64,000 nucleotides of DNA from Serratia surfactantfaciens (GTDB lineage: Bacteria; Pseudomonadota; Gammaproteobacteria; Enterobacterales; Enterobacteriaceae): assembly GCF_001642805.2 (NCBI RefSeq), contig NZ_CP016948.1, positions 868,001-932,000 of the forward strand, written 5' to 3'. Shown here piece after piece: positions 53,611-64,000 of the stretch; position 1 is the stretch's first letter, and each line of letters opens with the position of its first letter. The position numbers were made by a program, and so were the translations under genes. Below the pieces are notes generated by a model. That model saw only the letters and a program-made list of their open reading frames with translations. It was not told the DNA's origin and ran no database searches.

Positions 53611-55146
53611 ATGAAGCACACATTCAAACGCAATGCGCTGTTGGCCGCCGTACTGCTGGCGGCGGGAACCGGCCCGGTCTGGGCGGCCAAGGACGCGGTG
53701 ATCGCCGTGGCGTCCAACTTCACCACCCTCGATCCTTACGACGCCAACGACACGCTGTCGCAGGCGGTGGCCAAGTCTTTCTATCAGGGGCTGTTCGGCT
53801 TCGACAAGGACATGAAGTTGGTGAACGTGCTGGCGGACAGCTATGAGGTCAGCAAAGACGGCCTGACCTACACCGTTAAACTGCGCCAGGGCATTAAATT
53901 CCACGACGGCACCGCGTTCAACGCCGAGGCGGTGAAGGTTAACCTCGACCGCGCCAGCAACCCGGACAGCCACCTCAAGCGCTACAACCTGTTCAAGATG
54001 ATCGACAAAACCGAGGTGGTGGACGCCAATACGGTGAAAATCGTGCTGAAGGCGCCGTTCTCGGCGTTCGTCAACAATCTGGCGCACCCGGCGGCGGCGA
54101 TCATCTCGCCGGCGGCGCTGAAGCAATACGGCAAGGAGATCGGTTTCCACCCGGTCGGCACCGGGCCGTACCAGTTCGAGACCTGGAACCAGACCGATTT
54201 CGTCAAGGTGAAGAAGTTCGATGGCTACTGGCAGCCAGGGCTGCCGAAGCTCGACAGCATCACCTGGCGCCCGGTGGTGGATAACAACACCCGCGCGGCG
54301 ATGTTGCAGACCGGCGAGGCGACCTTCGCCTTCCCGATCCCTTACGAGCAGGCCAAGGTGCTGGAAGGCAACGCCAAGCTGGACGTGGTGGCCGCGCCGT
54401 CGATCCTGCAGCGTTACATCAGCATGAACGTCACCCAAAAGCCGTTCGATAACCCGAAGGTGCGTCAGGCGCTGAACTACGCCATCAACAAGGACGCGCT
54501 GATCAAGGTAGCGTTTGCCGGCTATGCGGTGCCGGCGGAAGGGCCGGTGCCGCCGGCGATCGACTTCGCCGCCCGCTATAAGCCGTGGCCGTACGATCCG
54601 GCCAAGGCGCGCGAGCTGCTCAAAGAGGCCGGCTATCCGAACGGTTTCACCACCACGCTGTGGTCGTCCCACAACCACAGCACCGCGCAGAAGGTGCTGC
54701 AGTTCACTCAGCAGCAGCTGGCGCAGGTCGGGGTGAAAGTGACGGTGACGGCGATGGACGCCGGGCAGCGCGCGGCGCAGGTGGAAAGCGTCGGGGTGAA
54801 AGACACCGGCGTGCGGATGTTCTATACCGGCTGGTCGGCCTCGACCGGGGAGGCCGACTGGGCGCTGTCGCCGCTGTTCTCCACTCAGGCGGCACCGCCG
54901 AAGCAGTTCAACACCGCGTTCTACAGCAACCCGCAGGTGGACAAGGATCTGACCGACGCGCTAGCGACCACCGATCGCGCCGAGAAACAGAAACTGTACC
55001 AGGACGCGCAGGATCGCATCTGGGCCGACGCGCCCTGGATCTTCCTGGCGACCGAACGTCTGTTGTCGGCCAACAGCAAACAGCTGAGCGGTTTCTACGT
55101 GATGCCGGATACCTCGTTCAACTTTGATAACGCCGATCTGAAATAA
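53611..55146 (+). CDS. gsiB: Glutathione-binding periplasmic protein GsiB
   Basis: This 511-residue precursor (E. coli 512) has a signal peptide ([21 protein letters not shown]) and the SBP_bac_5 peptide/nickel-binding fold ([33 protein letters not shown]). It captures glutathione for GsiACD. It starts 23 bp after gsiA. Confidence 0.95.
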   Translation: MKHTFKRNALLAAVLLAAGTGPVWAAKDAVIAVASNFTTLDPYDANDTLSQAVAKSFYQGLFGFDKDMKLVNVLADSYEVSKDGLTYTVKLRQGIKFHDGTAFNAEAVKVNLDRASNPDSHLKRYNLFKMIDKTEVVDANTVKIVLKAPFSAFVNNLAHPAAAIISPAALKQYGKEIGFHPVGTGPYQFETWNQTDFVKVKKFDGYWQPGLPKLDSITWRPVVDNNTRAAMLQTGEATFAFPIPYEQAKVLEGNAKLDVVAAPSILQRYISMNVTQKPFDNPKVRQALNYAINKDALIKVAFAGYAVPAEGPVPPAIDFAARYKPWPYDPAKARELLKEAGYPNGFTTTLWSSHNHSTAQKVLQFTQQQLAQVGVKVTVTAMDAGQRAAQVESVGVKDTGVRMFYTGWSASTGEADWALSPLFSTQAAPPKQFNTAFYSNPQVDKDLTDALATTDRAEKQKLYQDAQDRIWADAPWIFLATERLLSANSKQLSGFYVMPDTSFNFDNADLK

Positions 55147-55198
55147 GGCGCCCATCCCCGCCCGTGGCCACGCGGCTGCGGGCGGGGGAAGGAATGAG

Positions 55199-56119
55199 AT
55201 GCTCAATTATTTTCTGAAACGACTGCTGGGCCTGATCCCGACGCTGCTGATCGTGGCGGTGCTGGTGTTTCTGTTCGTCCATCTGTTGCCGGGCGATCCG
55301 GCGCGGCTGGCGGCGGGGCCGGAGGCCGACGAGGCGGTGGTGCAACTGGTGCGCAAGGATTTGGGGCTGGATAAGCCGCTGCCGCAGCAGTTCGCGCACT
55401 TCTTCGTCAACGCGCTGCGGGGCGACTTCGGCATCTCGATGGTGTCCAAACGGCCGGTGAGCGAAGAGATCGCCTCACGCTTTATGCCGACCTTCTGGCT
55501 GACCGTGGCCAGCATGCTGTGGGCGGTGGCGTTCGGTCTGGCGATCGGCGTGGTGTCTGCGGTGTGGCGCAACCGCTGGCCGGATCGTCTCGGCATGACG
55601 CTGGCGGTGTCGGGGATCTCGTTCCCGGCCTTTGCGCTCGGCATGCTGTTGATGCAGGTGTTCTCGGTCGAGCTGGGCTGGCTGCCGACGGTGGGCGCCG
55701 ACAGCTGGCGGCACTACATTCTGCCTTCGGTAACCCTGGGGGCGGCGGTGGCGGCGGTGATGGCGCGCTTCACCCGCGCTTCGTTCGTCGAGGTGCTGCA
55801 GGAGGACTACATGCGCACCGCGCGCGCCAAGGGCGTGCGGGAAAGCGTGGTGGTGATGAAACACGGCCTGCGTAACGCGATGATCCCGGTGGTGACCATG
55901 ATGGGGCTACAGTTCGGCTTCCTGCTCGGCGGTTCGATCGTGGTGGAGAAGGTATTCAACTGGCCGGGGCTGGGGCGGTTGCTGGTGGACTCGGTGGAGA
56001 TGCGCGATTACCCAGTGATCCAGGCTGAGGTGCTGCTGTTCTCGCTGGAGTTCATCCTGATCAACCTGCTGGTGGATATGCTGTACGCGGCGATCAACCC
56101 GGCGATTCGTTACCAATGA
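55199..56119 (+). CDS. gsiC: Glutathione ABC importer permease GsiC
   Basis: This 306-residue inner-membrane protein (E. coli 306) has six helices. The dipeptide-permease EAA loop is near [21 protein letters not shown]. It pairs with GsiD to form the channel. GGGAAGGA-type ribosome site upstream. Confidence 0.95.
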   Translation: MLNYFLKRLLGLIPTLLIVAVLVFLFVHLLPGDPARLAAGPEADEAVVQLVRKDLGLDKPLPQQFAHFFVNALRGDFGISMVSKRPVSEEIASRFMPTFWLTVASMLWAVAFGLAIGVVSAVWRNRWPDRLGMTLAVSGISFPAFALGMLLMQVFSVELGWLPTVGADSWRHYILPSVTLGAAVAAVMARFTRASFVEVLQEDYMRTARAKGVRESVVVMKHGLRNAMIPVVTMMGLQFGFLLGGSIVVEKVFNWPGLGRLLVDSVEMRDYPVIQAEVLLFSLEFILINLLVDMLYAAINPAIRYQ

Positions 56120-56128
56120 GGACGCGGC

Positions 56129-57037
56129 ATGATTAAGCATTGGCGGCGCAACGTTGCACTGAAGGCGATGCCGCTTATCGACCCCAACGCGGTACGCACG
56201 CCGTGGGGTGAGTTTTGGCGGCGTTTTCGCCGCCAGCGGGCGGCGCTGGTCGCCGGTCTGTTGGTGCTGCTGCTGATCGCGGCGGCGCTGCTGGCGCCTT
56301 ATCTGGCACCGTTCGATGCGGAAAACTATTTCGATTACGACCGGCTGAACGAAGGGCCTTCGCTGATGCACTGGCTGGGTGTCGATTCCCTCGGGCGCGA
56401 TATCTTCAGCCGCATCCTCATGGGCACGCGCATTTCGCTGGCGGCCGGGGTGTTCTCAGTGCTGGCGGGCGGGGCGATCGGCACCTTGCTGGGGCTGCTG
56501 GCCGGCTACTATGAGGGCTGGTGGGATCGCCTCACCATGCGTGTGTGCGACGTGCTGTTCGCGTTTCCCGGCATTCTGCTGGCGATCGGCGTGGTGGCGA
56601 TCATGGGCAGCGGCATGGCCAACGTGATCGTTGCGGTGGCGATCTTCAGCATTCCGGCCTTTGCTCGCCTGGTGCGCGGCAACACGCTGGTGCTGAAGCA
56701 CCTGACCTATATCGAGTCGGCGCGCAGCATCGGGGCTTCGGACTGGACCATCATTCTGCGGCACATTCTGCCGGGCACGTTGTCGTCGATCGTAGTCTAT
56801 TTCACCCTGCGCATCGGCACCTCGATCATCACCGCCGCCAGCCTGTCGTTTTTGGGCCTGGGCGCTCAGCCGCCGACACCGGAGTGGGGAGCGATGCTCA
56901 ACGAGGCGCGCGCCGATATGGTGATCGCGCCGCACGTGGCGATCTTCCCCAGCCTGGCGATATTCATCACCGTGCTGGCGTTCAACCTGTTGGGCGACGG
57001 ATTGCGCGACGCGCTCGATCCGAAGCTGAAGGGGTGA
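56129..57037 (+). CDS. gsiD: Glutathione ABC importer permease GsiD
   Basis: This 302-residue inner-membrane protein (E. coli 303) has the oligopeptide-permease N-terminal tail and the EAA loop near [20 protein letters not shown]. It is the last gene of the gsi operon, 9 bp after gsiC. No strong terminator follows before ccdA. Confidence 0.95.
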   Translation: MIKHWRRNVALKAMPLIDPNAVRTPWGEFWRRFRRQRAALVAGLLVLLLIAAALLAPYLAPFDAENYFDYDRLNEGPSLMHWLGVDSLGRDIFSRILMGTRISLAAGVFSVLAGGAIGTLLGLLAGYYEGWWDRLTMRVCDVLFAFPGILLAIGVVAIMGSGMANVIVAVAIFSIPAFARLVRGNTLVLKHLTYIESARSIGASDWTIILRHILPGTLSSIVVYFTLRIGTSIITAASLSFLGLGAQPPTPEWGAMLNEARADMVIAPHVAIFPSLAIFITVLAFNLLGDGLRDALDPKLKG

Positions 57038-57143
57038 TGCTTTAACGTATGGCGCATATTTGAACGGGCTCAAATGTCGTCTCAATGCTACTATCGTTCA
57101 ATAAACCGTGTTGTTTGCACGAAAATGAGTGAGAGAGGTGCCG

Positions 57144-57380
57144 ATGCCAGTAAAACAACGAACGACGCAAAGTGTGACCATGACGCTGGAACGCAGTTTG
57201 TTGAGCCGTGCGCGTGAGGCGGGGATTAATCTCAGTGCGACGCTAACTGCTGCTTTAGATGCTGAGTTGCGTCAGCATGAGAGGATAAAATGGCAGGAAG
57301 AAAACCGAGAGGCGCTTGAAGCGCTTAACCGATTTAATGATGAGCATGGTTGCTTTAGCGACGAATACAGGACGTTTTAG
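57144..57380 (+). CDS. ccdA: CcdA-family antitoxin
   Basis: The ATG at 57144 has AGAGG 6 bp upstream; GTG at 57129 was rejected. The 78-residue product has the CcdA plan. An N-terminal ribbon-helix-helix (QRTTQSVTMTLERSLLSRAR) binds DNA and autoregulates. A C-terminal region binds CcdB (EALNRFNDEHGCFSDEYRTF), with the conserved F-x-D-E-x-R-x-F end. It is 2 bp before ccdB, the classic arrangement. Confidence 0.93.
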   Translation: MPVKQRTTQSVTMTLERSLLSRAREAGINLSATLTAALDAELRQHERIKWQEENREALEALNRFNDEHGCFSDEYRTF

Positions 57381-57382
57381 CG

Positions 57383-57697
57383 ATGCAATTTACGGTGTAT
57401 GCGAATAGGGGGAACAGCGCGGTTTATCCCCTGCTGCTTGATGTGACGAGCGATATCATTGGGCAATTAAATCGTCGGGTTGTGATCCCTTTGTTGCCCG
57501 TTGAAAAATACCCGGGGAGTACACGACCGGAGCGCTTGATCCCGTTGATCAGATTGATTGATGACAACGAGTACGCCGTGATGACATATGAAATGGCCAG
57601 CATCCCGGTTCGGGCTTTGGGGGCCGAGTTTTGTGATGTTTCCCAGTATCGGACCAGGATAAAAGCCGCCATCGACTTTCTTCTTGACGGTATTTGA
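57383..57697 (+). CDS. ccdB: CcdB-family gyrase-targeting toxin
   Basis: This 104-residue protein has the CcdB fold. Recognisable blocks are MQFTVYANRG, LLLDVTSDIIGQLNRRVVIPL, YAVMTYEMASIPV and the end AAIDFLLDGI. F-plasmid CcdB ends in WGI, residues important for gyrase poisoning; this one ends in DGI, a form I believe is common among chromosomal relatives. Toxicity is therefore plausible but not certain. The pair lies between gsiD and frmB, where E. coli has none. Confidence 0.92.
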   Translation: MQFTVYANRGNSAVYPLLLDVTSDIIGQLNRRVVIPLLPVEKYPGSTRPERLIPLIRLIDDNEYAVMTYEMASIPVRALGAEFCDVSQYRTRIKAAIDFLLDGI

Positions 57698-57700
57698 AGA

Positions 57701-57732
57701 AATCCGGGCGGTTTAACCGCCCGGATTTTTTA
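57701..57732. terminator. Bidirectional terminator between ccdB and frmB
   Basis: AATCCGGGCGGT-TTA-ACCGCCCGGATT followed by a T-run. It serves both convergent transcripts. Confidence 0.93.
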
Positions 57733-58575
57733 TCAGCGGAACAGGTGCTCGGCGTGGAAGCGCAGGTGATCTTCCACGAAGGTGGCGATGGTGAAGTAGC
57801 TGTGATCGTACCCCGGCTGAATGCGCAGCGTCAGCGGCCAGTCGCGCTGACGCGCCAGTTCGGCCAACCGCGCCGGCTGCAGCTGATCGGCAAGGAACTG
57901 GTCGTCGTCGCCCTGGTCGATAAGCACCGGCATTTTCTCCGCGCCGCTGGCCAGCAGATGGCAGCTGTCGTACTGCAGCCATTGGCTTTCGTCGCTGCCC
58001 AGATAGGCGGTGAAGGCCTTGCGGCCCCACGGCACCTGGCACGGGTTGACGATCGGCGCGAACGCCGACACCGAGCGGAAGCGCTGCGGATTGCGAAACG
58101 CCATCATCAGCGCGCCGTGGCCCCCCATCGAGTGACCGAAGATCGATTGACGATCGCTGACGCTGAAGTGCTGTGCGATCAGCGCCGGCAGTTCGGCGCT
58201 GACGTAATCGTACATGCGGAAGTGACGATCCCACGGCGCCTGGGTGGCGTTCAGGTAGAACCCGGCGCCCTGGCCCAGATCGTAGCCTTCGTCGTTCGGC
58301 ACTTCGTCGCCGCGCGGGCTGGTGTCCGGCATCACCAGCACCAGACCCAGCTCGGCGGCGATGCGTTGCGCGCCGGCTTTCAACGTGAAGTTCTCGTCGT
58401 TGCAGGTCAGCCCCGACAGCCAGTACAGCACCGGCGGCGGGTTATCATCGCGCGGCGGCGGCAGGTAGATGCTGAATGTCATGTTGCAATTCAGGCTCTG
58501 CGCCGCGTGGCGATAACGCTGTTGCCAGCCGCCGAACATGCGGTGCTCTTCGAGAAGTTCCAATGACAACGTCAT
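57733..58575 (-). CDS. frmB: S-formylglutathione hydrolase
   Basis: This 280-residue esterase-D family enzyme has the nucleophile in [12 protein letters not shown]. The substrate-pocket strands are [15 protein letters not shown], and Asp/His lie in [11 protein letters not shown] and [11 protein letters not shown]. It hydrolyses S-formylglutathione to formate and GSH, the last step of formaldehyde detoxification. It follows frmA by 14 bp in the same operon. The E. coli paralogue YeiG is similar, and the neighbour decides the name. Confidence 0.94.
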   Translation of the reverse strand: MTLSLELLEEHRMFGGWQQRYRHAAQSLNCNMTFSIYLPPPRDDNPPPVLYWLSGLTCNDENFTLKAGAQRIAAELGLVLVMPDTSPRGDEVPNDEGYDLGQGAGFYLNATQAPWDRHFRMYDYVSAELPALIAQHFSVSDRQSIFGHSMGGHGALMMAFRNPQRFRSVSAFAPIVNPCQVPWGRKAFTAYLGSDESQWLQYDSCHLLASGAEKMPVLIDQGDDDQFLADQLQPARLAELARQRDWPLTLRIQPGYDHSYFTIATFVEDHLRFHAEHLFR

Positions 58576-58589
58576 CTCTGCCTCCTGGC

Positions 58590-59744
<1,155 letters not shown>

Positions 59745-60665
59745 TCAGGCGATATCGCTAACGTCTGATAAATCGTCGGGGGTGCTTTCATCAACAGCGG
59801 CGGTTTCCGTCTGTTCAATAATCAATTCTTTCAGCGCGCGCACGTTCGGCCCGAACGCGTCGCGGCGCCACAGCAGCCAGGTGGCGGTGTCGGCCACTTC
59901 CGGCGGGAGGGCGTGAACCCGCACCCGCTCATGGCCCGGCAGCAGGCTGAGCACCGAGTGCGGGATCATCGCCAACCCGGCGCCGCTGGCGACGCAGGCC
60001 AGCATCGCGTGATAGGACTGGATCTCCATGACCTGCCCCGGCCGCGCCCCTTCGTTTTTGAACCAGGCTTCCAGCCGCAGGCGGTAGGAGCAGCTGGCGC
60101 GAAAGGCGAACAGCGTTTCGCCATTGGCGTCTTTGGCGCTGTGGATCGGCGCATGATCGAGACAGGAGATCACCACCATATGTTCAGGATAGGCGATACA
60201 GCCGTTCAACTCGTCATAAGGCACCGGGCCGTCGACCAGGGCGGCCGCCAACGTGCCGGCGCGCACCCGATCGGCGATTTCGCCGGAGGTGCCGGTGGTC
60301 AGCGACAGTGAAACCTGCGAGAAGCGCTGGTGGTAAGCCGCCAACAGCGAGGGCAGGCGGGTGGCGGCGGTGCTTTCCATCGAACCGAGGGCGAAGTTGC
60401 CCGCCGGTTCGCCGGCGTGGGTGATGCTCATCGCCTCGTCGCTCAGCGCCAGAATCCGGTTGGCGTAACACAGAAAGTTATGGCCCATCGGCGACAGGCG
60501 CAGACGCTGCTTTTCACGGATAAACAGATCGGCGCCGAGCTCCTGCTCGAGCTGGCGCAGCCGGGTGGTCAGATTCGACGGCACGCGGTGCAGCTGCTCG
60601 GCGGCGCGGGCGACCGAGCCGGTTTCCGCCACGCAGCAGAACATGCGAAGCTGGGTCAGATCCAT
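59745..60665 (-). CDS. LysR family transcriptional regulator
   Basis: This 306-residue protein has the LysR HTH at about 1-60 (MDLTQLRMFCCVAETGSVAR, then HRVPSNLTTRLRQLEQELG). The effector domain contains GSMESTAATRLPSLLAAYHQ. A C-terminal acidic tail (TPDDLSDVSDIA) is unusual. It is divergent from the MFS gene at 60771, its likely target. It lies 27 bp upstream of frmA on the same strand, so read-through into frmA is possible. Confidence 0.9.
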   Translation of the reverse strand: MDLTQLRMFCCVAETGSVARAAEQLHRVPSNLTTRLRQLEQELGADLFIREKQRLRLSPMGHNFLCYANRILALSDEAMSITHAGEPAGNFALGSMESTAATRLPSLLAAYHQRFSQVSLSLTTGTSGEIADRVRAGTLAAALVDGPVPYDELNGCIAYPEHMVVISCLDHAPIHSAKDANGETLFAFRASCSYRLRLEAWFKNEGARPGQVMEIQSYHAMLACVASGAGLAMIPHSVLSLLPGHERVRVHALPPEVADTATWLLWRRDAFGPNVRALKELIIEQTETAAVDESTPDDLSDVSDIA

Positions 60666-60770
60666 TTCATTCTCTTTTCGTGATGAACTTGATAACTATT
60701 ATTCAGTTTTTGTGAGTTTAATACTGCGGCATGATACTGGCAACCTTCTTTTAACCTTTTGGATATCGAT

Positions 60771-61928
60771 ATGGCTTTACGCATTGCCTTGAGTGGTTTT
60801 GTCGCGCTGATCGTCGCGATGGGCATCGGCCGCTTCGCTTTCACCCCTCAGGTGCCGCTGATGATCGCTGAACACCAGTTCAGCCTGACCGGCGCCGGGC
60901 TGGTGGCGGCGATCAACTATTTGGGCTACCTGTGCGGCGCCTATGATGCGATGCGCGCCACGCGCCACGTCGAACGGCGCCTGTGGCTCGGCGTGTGGGG
61001 CGCGGTAGTGCTGACGCTGCTGTCGGCGCTGGCGCAGGATGCGTGGACGCACGGTGCGCTGCGCTTCGTCATCGGTTGGGCCAGCGGCTGGGCGATGGTA
61101 CTGGTGGCGGCCTGGACCAACGAGCGGTTGGCGCACTACGGTAGGCCGGCGCTGAGCGCGGCGGTGTTCGCCGGGCCGGGCGCCGGTATCTTCCTCAGCG
61201 GCATGCTGGCGGTGGGCATCAACACGCTGGGGCTGACGGCGGCACAGGCCTGGCTGGCGTATGGCGTGCTGGCGCTGGTATTGATAGGCGCGATTAGCGC
61301 CTATCTGCCGCGGGCCGGCGAGTTGCACCGCCCGAACGCAGCCCTGGAGCCGCTGCTGTTGACGCCGGCGCTCAAACGTTTGGTGTGGAGTTACAGCCTG
61401 GCCGGCTTCGGCTACATCCTGCCGGCGACGTTCTTGTCGCAGATGGCGGCGGCGCGTTTTCCCGGCAGCCTGTTCGCGCAGTTCGTCTGGCCGGTATTCG
61501 GCGGCGCGGCGGTGCTGGGGATCGTCATCGGTATTCTGACCCGCCACCGCCTGACCACCCAGACCCGATTGGCGATCACGCTGTGGGTGCAGGCGCTGGG
61601 CGTGCTGAGCGCCGAAGTGGTGCCGGGCGTGGCCGGTCTGGCGCTCGGGGCGTTGTTGACCGGCGGCGGTTTTCTCTGCGTGGTGCAGCTCGCTCTTCAG
61701 CACGGCCGGGAGCTGGCGCCGCGCCATGCGCGCTACATGGCCGGGTTGCTGACTACCGGCTATGCGATCGGCCAGCTGGTAGGGCCGATGCTGTCGGCGC
61801 TGTCGACCGCTTTGACCCATCGGCTGGAGCCGGCGTTGTACGTGGCGGTGGCGGCGCTGTTGGCGGCCGGCGTATTGGTGGTCAATACGCCAGCGCGGCG
61901 ATTGGTGCAAAAAGCGGCGCCGCGGTGA
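60771..61928 (+). CDS. YbfB/YjiJ family MFS transporter
   Basis: The ATG at 60771 (MALRIALSGFVALIVAMGIG) was chosen over TTG at 60759. The 385-residue product has about 12 membrane helices and the YbfB signature start GIGRFAFTPQVPLMIAE, with a TM10-11 segment RYMAGLLTTGYAIGQLVGP. Substrate unknown. It is divergent from the LysR gene; the 105-bp AT-rich spacer should hold both promoters. Confidence 0.88.
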   Translation: MALRIALSGFVALIVAMGIGRFAFTPQVPLMIAEHQFSLTGAGLVAAINYLGYLCGAYDAMRATRHVERRLWLGVWGAVVLTLLSALAQDAWTHGALRFVIGWASGWAMVLVAAWTNERLAHYGRPALSAAVFAGPGAGIFLSGMLAVGINTLGLTAAQAWLAYGVLALVLIGAISAYLPRAGELHRPNAALEPLLLTPALKRLVWSYSLAGFGYILPATFLSQMAAARFPGSLFAQFVWPVFGGAAVLGIVIGILTRHRLTTQTRLAITLWVQALGVLSAEVVPGVAGLALGALLTGGGFLCVVQLALQHGRELAPRHARYMAGLLTTGYAIGQLVGPMLSALSTALTHRLEPALYVAVAALLAAGVLVVNTPARRLVQKAAPR

Positions 61929-62172
61929 TTAAAATCCATACAAAAAACGTGGAATCCCGCAGCCGGCCTGATTGTGCTAAATGCGAATATTTCACCTGCG
62001 GATGACGCACAATCACTGGATAATCGCCGCGCTCTCATCTACAGTGGGGGCAAAATCTTGACCGGGTTCACGTTATCCATCACGAAAACTCTGCCGTCAC
62101 GAGAGCAAGCAATCCGTCGGCCGCACGCCATGCCTGGCCGCCGGCGGGTTCCGTCCGCAGGAGAACAAGTAC
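61929..62172. other. Intergenic region upstream of folE
   Basis: These 244 bases hold no gene. GGAG lies about 10 bp before the folE ATG. No MetJ-like box was recognised. Confidence 0.5.
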
Positions 62173-62838
62173 ATGACATCATTAAGTAAAGAAGCCGCGC
62201 TGGTGCATGCGGCGCTGGAAGAGCGTGGTCTGGAGACCCCGCTGCGCGGGGAAGTGCTGGATCGCGAAACGCGCAAACGCCGCATCAAAGAGCACATGAC
62301 CGAAATCATGCAGCTGCTGAATCTCGATCTGTCCGACGATAGCCTGGCGGAAACGCCGCATCGCATCGCCAAAATGTATGTCGACGAGATCTTCTCCGGC
62401 CTGGACTACGCCAACTTCCCGAAAATCACCGTCATCGAAAACAAGATGAAGGTGGATGAGATGGTGACGGTGCGCGACATCACGCTGACCAGCACCTGTG
62501 AACACCACTTCGTGACCATCGACGGCAAGGCCACCGTGGCCTATATCCCGAAAGACTCGGTGATCGGTCTGTCGAAGATCAACCGCATCGTGCAGTTCTT
62601 CTCCCAGCGTCCGCAGGTGCAAGAGCGCCTGACCCAGCAGATCCTGGTGGCGCTGCAAACCCTGCTCGGCACCAATAACGTGGCGGTATCGATCGATGCG
62701 GTCCATTATTGTGTCAAGGCGCGCGGCATCCGCGACGCGACCAGCGCCACCACCACCACCTCGTTGGGGGGGCTGTTCAAGTCCAGCCAGAACACCCGCC
62801 AGGAGTTCCTGCGCGCGGTGCGTCATCACCAGGGGTGA
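62173..62838 (+). CDS. folE: GTP cyclohydrolase I
   Basis: This 221-residue protein (E. coli 222) has the zinc site and active centre in [36 protein letters not shown] and [17 protein letters not shown]. It makes dihydroneopterin triphosphate, the first step of folate synthesis. It is followed by a terminator hairpin and then yeiB, the E. coli order. Confidence 0.97.
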   Translation: MTSLSKEAALVHAALEERGLETPLRGEVLDRETRKRRIKEHMTEIMQLLNLDLSDDSLAETPHRIAKMYVDEIFSGLDYANFPKITVIENKMKVDEMVTVRDITLTSTCEHHFVTIDGKATVAYIPKDSVIGLSKINRIVQFFSQRPQVQERLTQQILVALQTLLGTNNVAVSIDAVHYCVKARGIRDATSATTTTSLGGLFKSSQNTRQEFLRAVRHHQG

Positions 62839-62870
62839 TGGCGTTGCGGGGCGACCCGCAAGACGACAAC

Positions 62871-62892
62871 AGGCGCCTGCGGGCGCCTTTTT
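62871..62892 (+). terminator. Terminator-like hairpin between folE and yeiB
   Basis: AGGCGCC-TGCG-GGCGCCT followed by TTTTTC. It probably lowers read-through from folE into yeiB. Confidence 0.8.
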
Positions 62893-62917
62893 CATGAGCG
62901 GAAGACAGCGATAAAAA

Positions 62918-64000
62918 ATGAACAGTCATCCTCTGCCGCGCATCGCCACGCTGGACTGCGTGCGCGGCATCGCCATCCTCGGCATTTTATTGCTGAACAT
63001 CAGCGCCTTCGGTTTGCCGAAGGCCGCCTACCTCAACCCGGCTTATCTGGGTATGCCGTCATCACGCGACGCCTGGACCTGGGCGCTGCTCGATCTCTTC
63101 GCCCAGGCCAAATTCCTGGCGATGTTCGCGCTGCTGTTCGGCGCCGGGCTGCAAATGCTGTTGCGACGAGGCAAAAGCTGGATCCGCGCGCGGCTGTCGT
63201 GGCTGGTGCTGTTTGGCCTCGCGCACGCGATCTTGTTGTGGGACGGCGACATTCTGCTGGCCTACGGGCTGATCGGCCTGGTGTGCTGGCGCCTGATCCG
63301 CGATGCCAAAGAAACCTTTCAACTGCTGAAAACCGGCGTGGTGCTGTATCTGATCGGCGTGGCGGTACTGCTGCTGCTCGGGTTTGTTTCGCACGGCGAA
63401 CCGGGCGGCTTCTGGCTGCCTGGCGTGGCGGAGTTACAGTACGAGAAGTTCTGGAAGCTGCAGGGCGGTTTCGAAGCCTGGCGCAGCCGCGCCGATCTGC
63501 TCTCTTCCAGCCTGTTGGCCATCGGCGCGCAGTATGGCTGGGAGCTGGCGGGGCTGATGCTGTTCGGCGCCGGGCTGATGCGCAGCGGCTGGCTGCGCGG
63601 CAGCTACTCCTCCGGCTATTATCTGCGGCAGGCGGCGTGGCTGCTGCCGCTCTCGGTGCTGATCCAGCTGCCGGCGGTGGCGCTGCAATGGCAGGTGCAT
63701 TGGGACTATCGCTGGAGCGGTTTCCTGCTGCAGGTGCCGCGCGAGCTGGGCGCGCCGCTGCAGGCGATGGGCTATCTGGCATTGTGCTATGGCTTCTGGC
63801 CCGCGCTGTCGCGCCTGCGCATCGCCCACTGGCTGAGCCAGGTGGGGCGCATGGCGCTGAGCAACTACCTGTTGCAAACGCTGATCTGCACCACGCTGTT
63901 TTATCGCTTCGGTCTCTATGAGCGGTTCGACCGGCTGCAGCTGTTGGCGTTTGTACCGCTGGTCTGGTTGATCAATCTGGCGTTTTCCGCACTGTGGCTG
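62918..64000 (+). CDS. yeiB: DUF418 family membrane protein YeiB (3' truncated by window)
   Basis: The ATG at 62918 opens 361 codons that run off the window edge in frame; E. coli YeiB is 385 residues, so about 20-25 are missing. It begins NSHPLPRIATLDCVRGIAIL, typical of the YeiB/acyltransferase-3-like family, and has about ten membrane helices. The DUF418 C-terminal part starts near RMALSNYLLQTLICTTLFY. The function of YeiB is not established. It lies next to folE as in E. coli. Confidence 0.92.
   Translation, partial: MNSHPLPRIATLDCVRGIAILGILLLNISAFGLPKAAYLNPAYLGMPSSRDAWTWALLDLFAQAKFLAMFALLFGAGLQMLLRRGKSWIRARLSWLVLFGLAHAILLWDGDILLAYGLIGLVCWRLIRDAKETFQLLKTGVVLYLIGVAVLLLLGFVSHGEPGGFWLPGVAELQYEKFWKLQGGFEAWRSRADLLSSSLLAIGAQYGWELAGLMLFGAGLMRSGWLRGSYSSGYYLRQAAWLLPLSVLIQLPAVALQWQVHWDYRWSGFLLQVPRELGAPLQAMGYLALCYGFWPALSRLRIAHWLSQVGRMALSNYLLQTLICTTLFYRFGLYERFDRLQLLAFVPLVWLINLAFSALWL

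Noticed and set aside
57683..57697. CcdB ending in DGI instead of the F-plasmid WGI, as evidence of a dead toxin
   Set aside because: I believe chromosomal CcdB relatives commonly end this way, so the change is probably a subfamily trait and not inactivation.

Overview
The window reads as chromosomal DNA of a Serratia species, most likely the S. marcescens group. It is GC-rich and has dense enterobacterial gene order (iaaA-gsiABCD, moeAB, betT/betIBA, cynR/cynTS, frmAB, folE-yeiB). Proteins resemble their E. coli counterparts along their full length. The species is inferred; the sequence has no rRNA or tRNA to settle it. I saw no insertion sequence, prophage, CRISPR array or replication origin.

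Layout. 1-2.8 kb: the 3' end of ompX, a nitrilase divergent from a LysR regulator, and a GNAT acetyltransferase. 2.8-11.7 kb: an AT-rich control region followed by a membrane-bound ToxR/CadC-like regulator, a LuxR-type regulator and a complete E. coli common pilus (ecpABCDE) operon. 11.7-16.4 kb: a two-component system divergent from a cytochrome b / Tat-exported molybdopterin oxidoreductase / Met-rich MxKDx peptide / RclC-like (DUF417) cluster. I read this cluster as a periplasmic reactive-chlorine (methionine sulfoxide) defence system. 16.4-22.7 kb: choline uptake and glycine betaine synthesis (betT, betIBA). 22.8-24.5 kb: a membrane-anchored FMN glutamate-synthase-like protein.

24.6-31.5 kb: a second fimbrial locus. 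It has a LuxR-type regulator and a stand-alone EAL phosphodiesterase facing a major pilin-chaperone-usher-adhesin operon (fimABCD type), whose leader carries overlapping inverted repeats. 31.5-35.8 kb: a MarA/SoxS/Rob-like activator, mqo and phoA, with a near-perfect Pho box upstream of phoA. 35.8-40.5 kb: a GST, an ArsR-like regulator, an unusually short P450 with an ABM-domain partner, an exported YcaC-like isochorismatase and a LysR regulator. 40.7-45.8 kb: a small P-loop kinase-like protein, a TopAI(YjhX)-YjhQ toxin-antitoxin-like pair with a structured leader and short upstream ORF, cyanate detoxification (cynTS/cynR), a four-helix membrane protein and a secreted alpha/beta hydrolase.

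46-64 kb is mostly core genome: the ABC-F protein YbiT, moeBA, a DUF924 protein, iaaA with the glutathione importer gsiABCD, a chromosomal ccdAB toxin-antitoxin pair, formaldehyde detoxification frmA-frmB, a LysR/MFS divergent pair, folE and a truncated yeiB that runs off the end.

The most interesting accessory elements are the proposed hypochlorite-defence cluster, the TopAI leader, the regulatory layers around the two fimbrial operons and the shortened P450-ABM pair.
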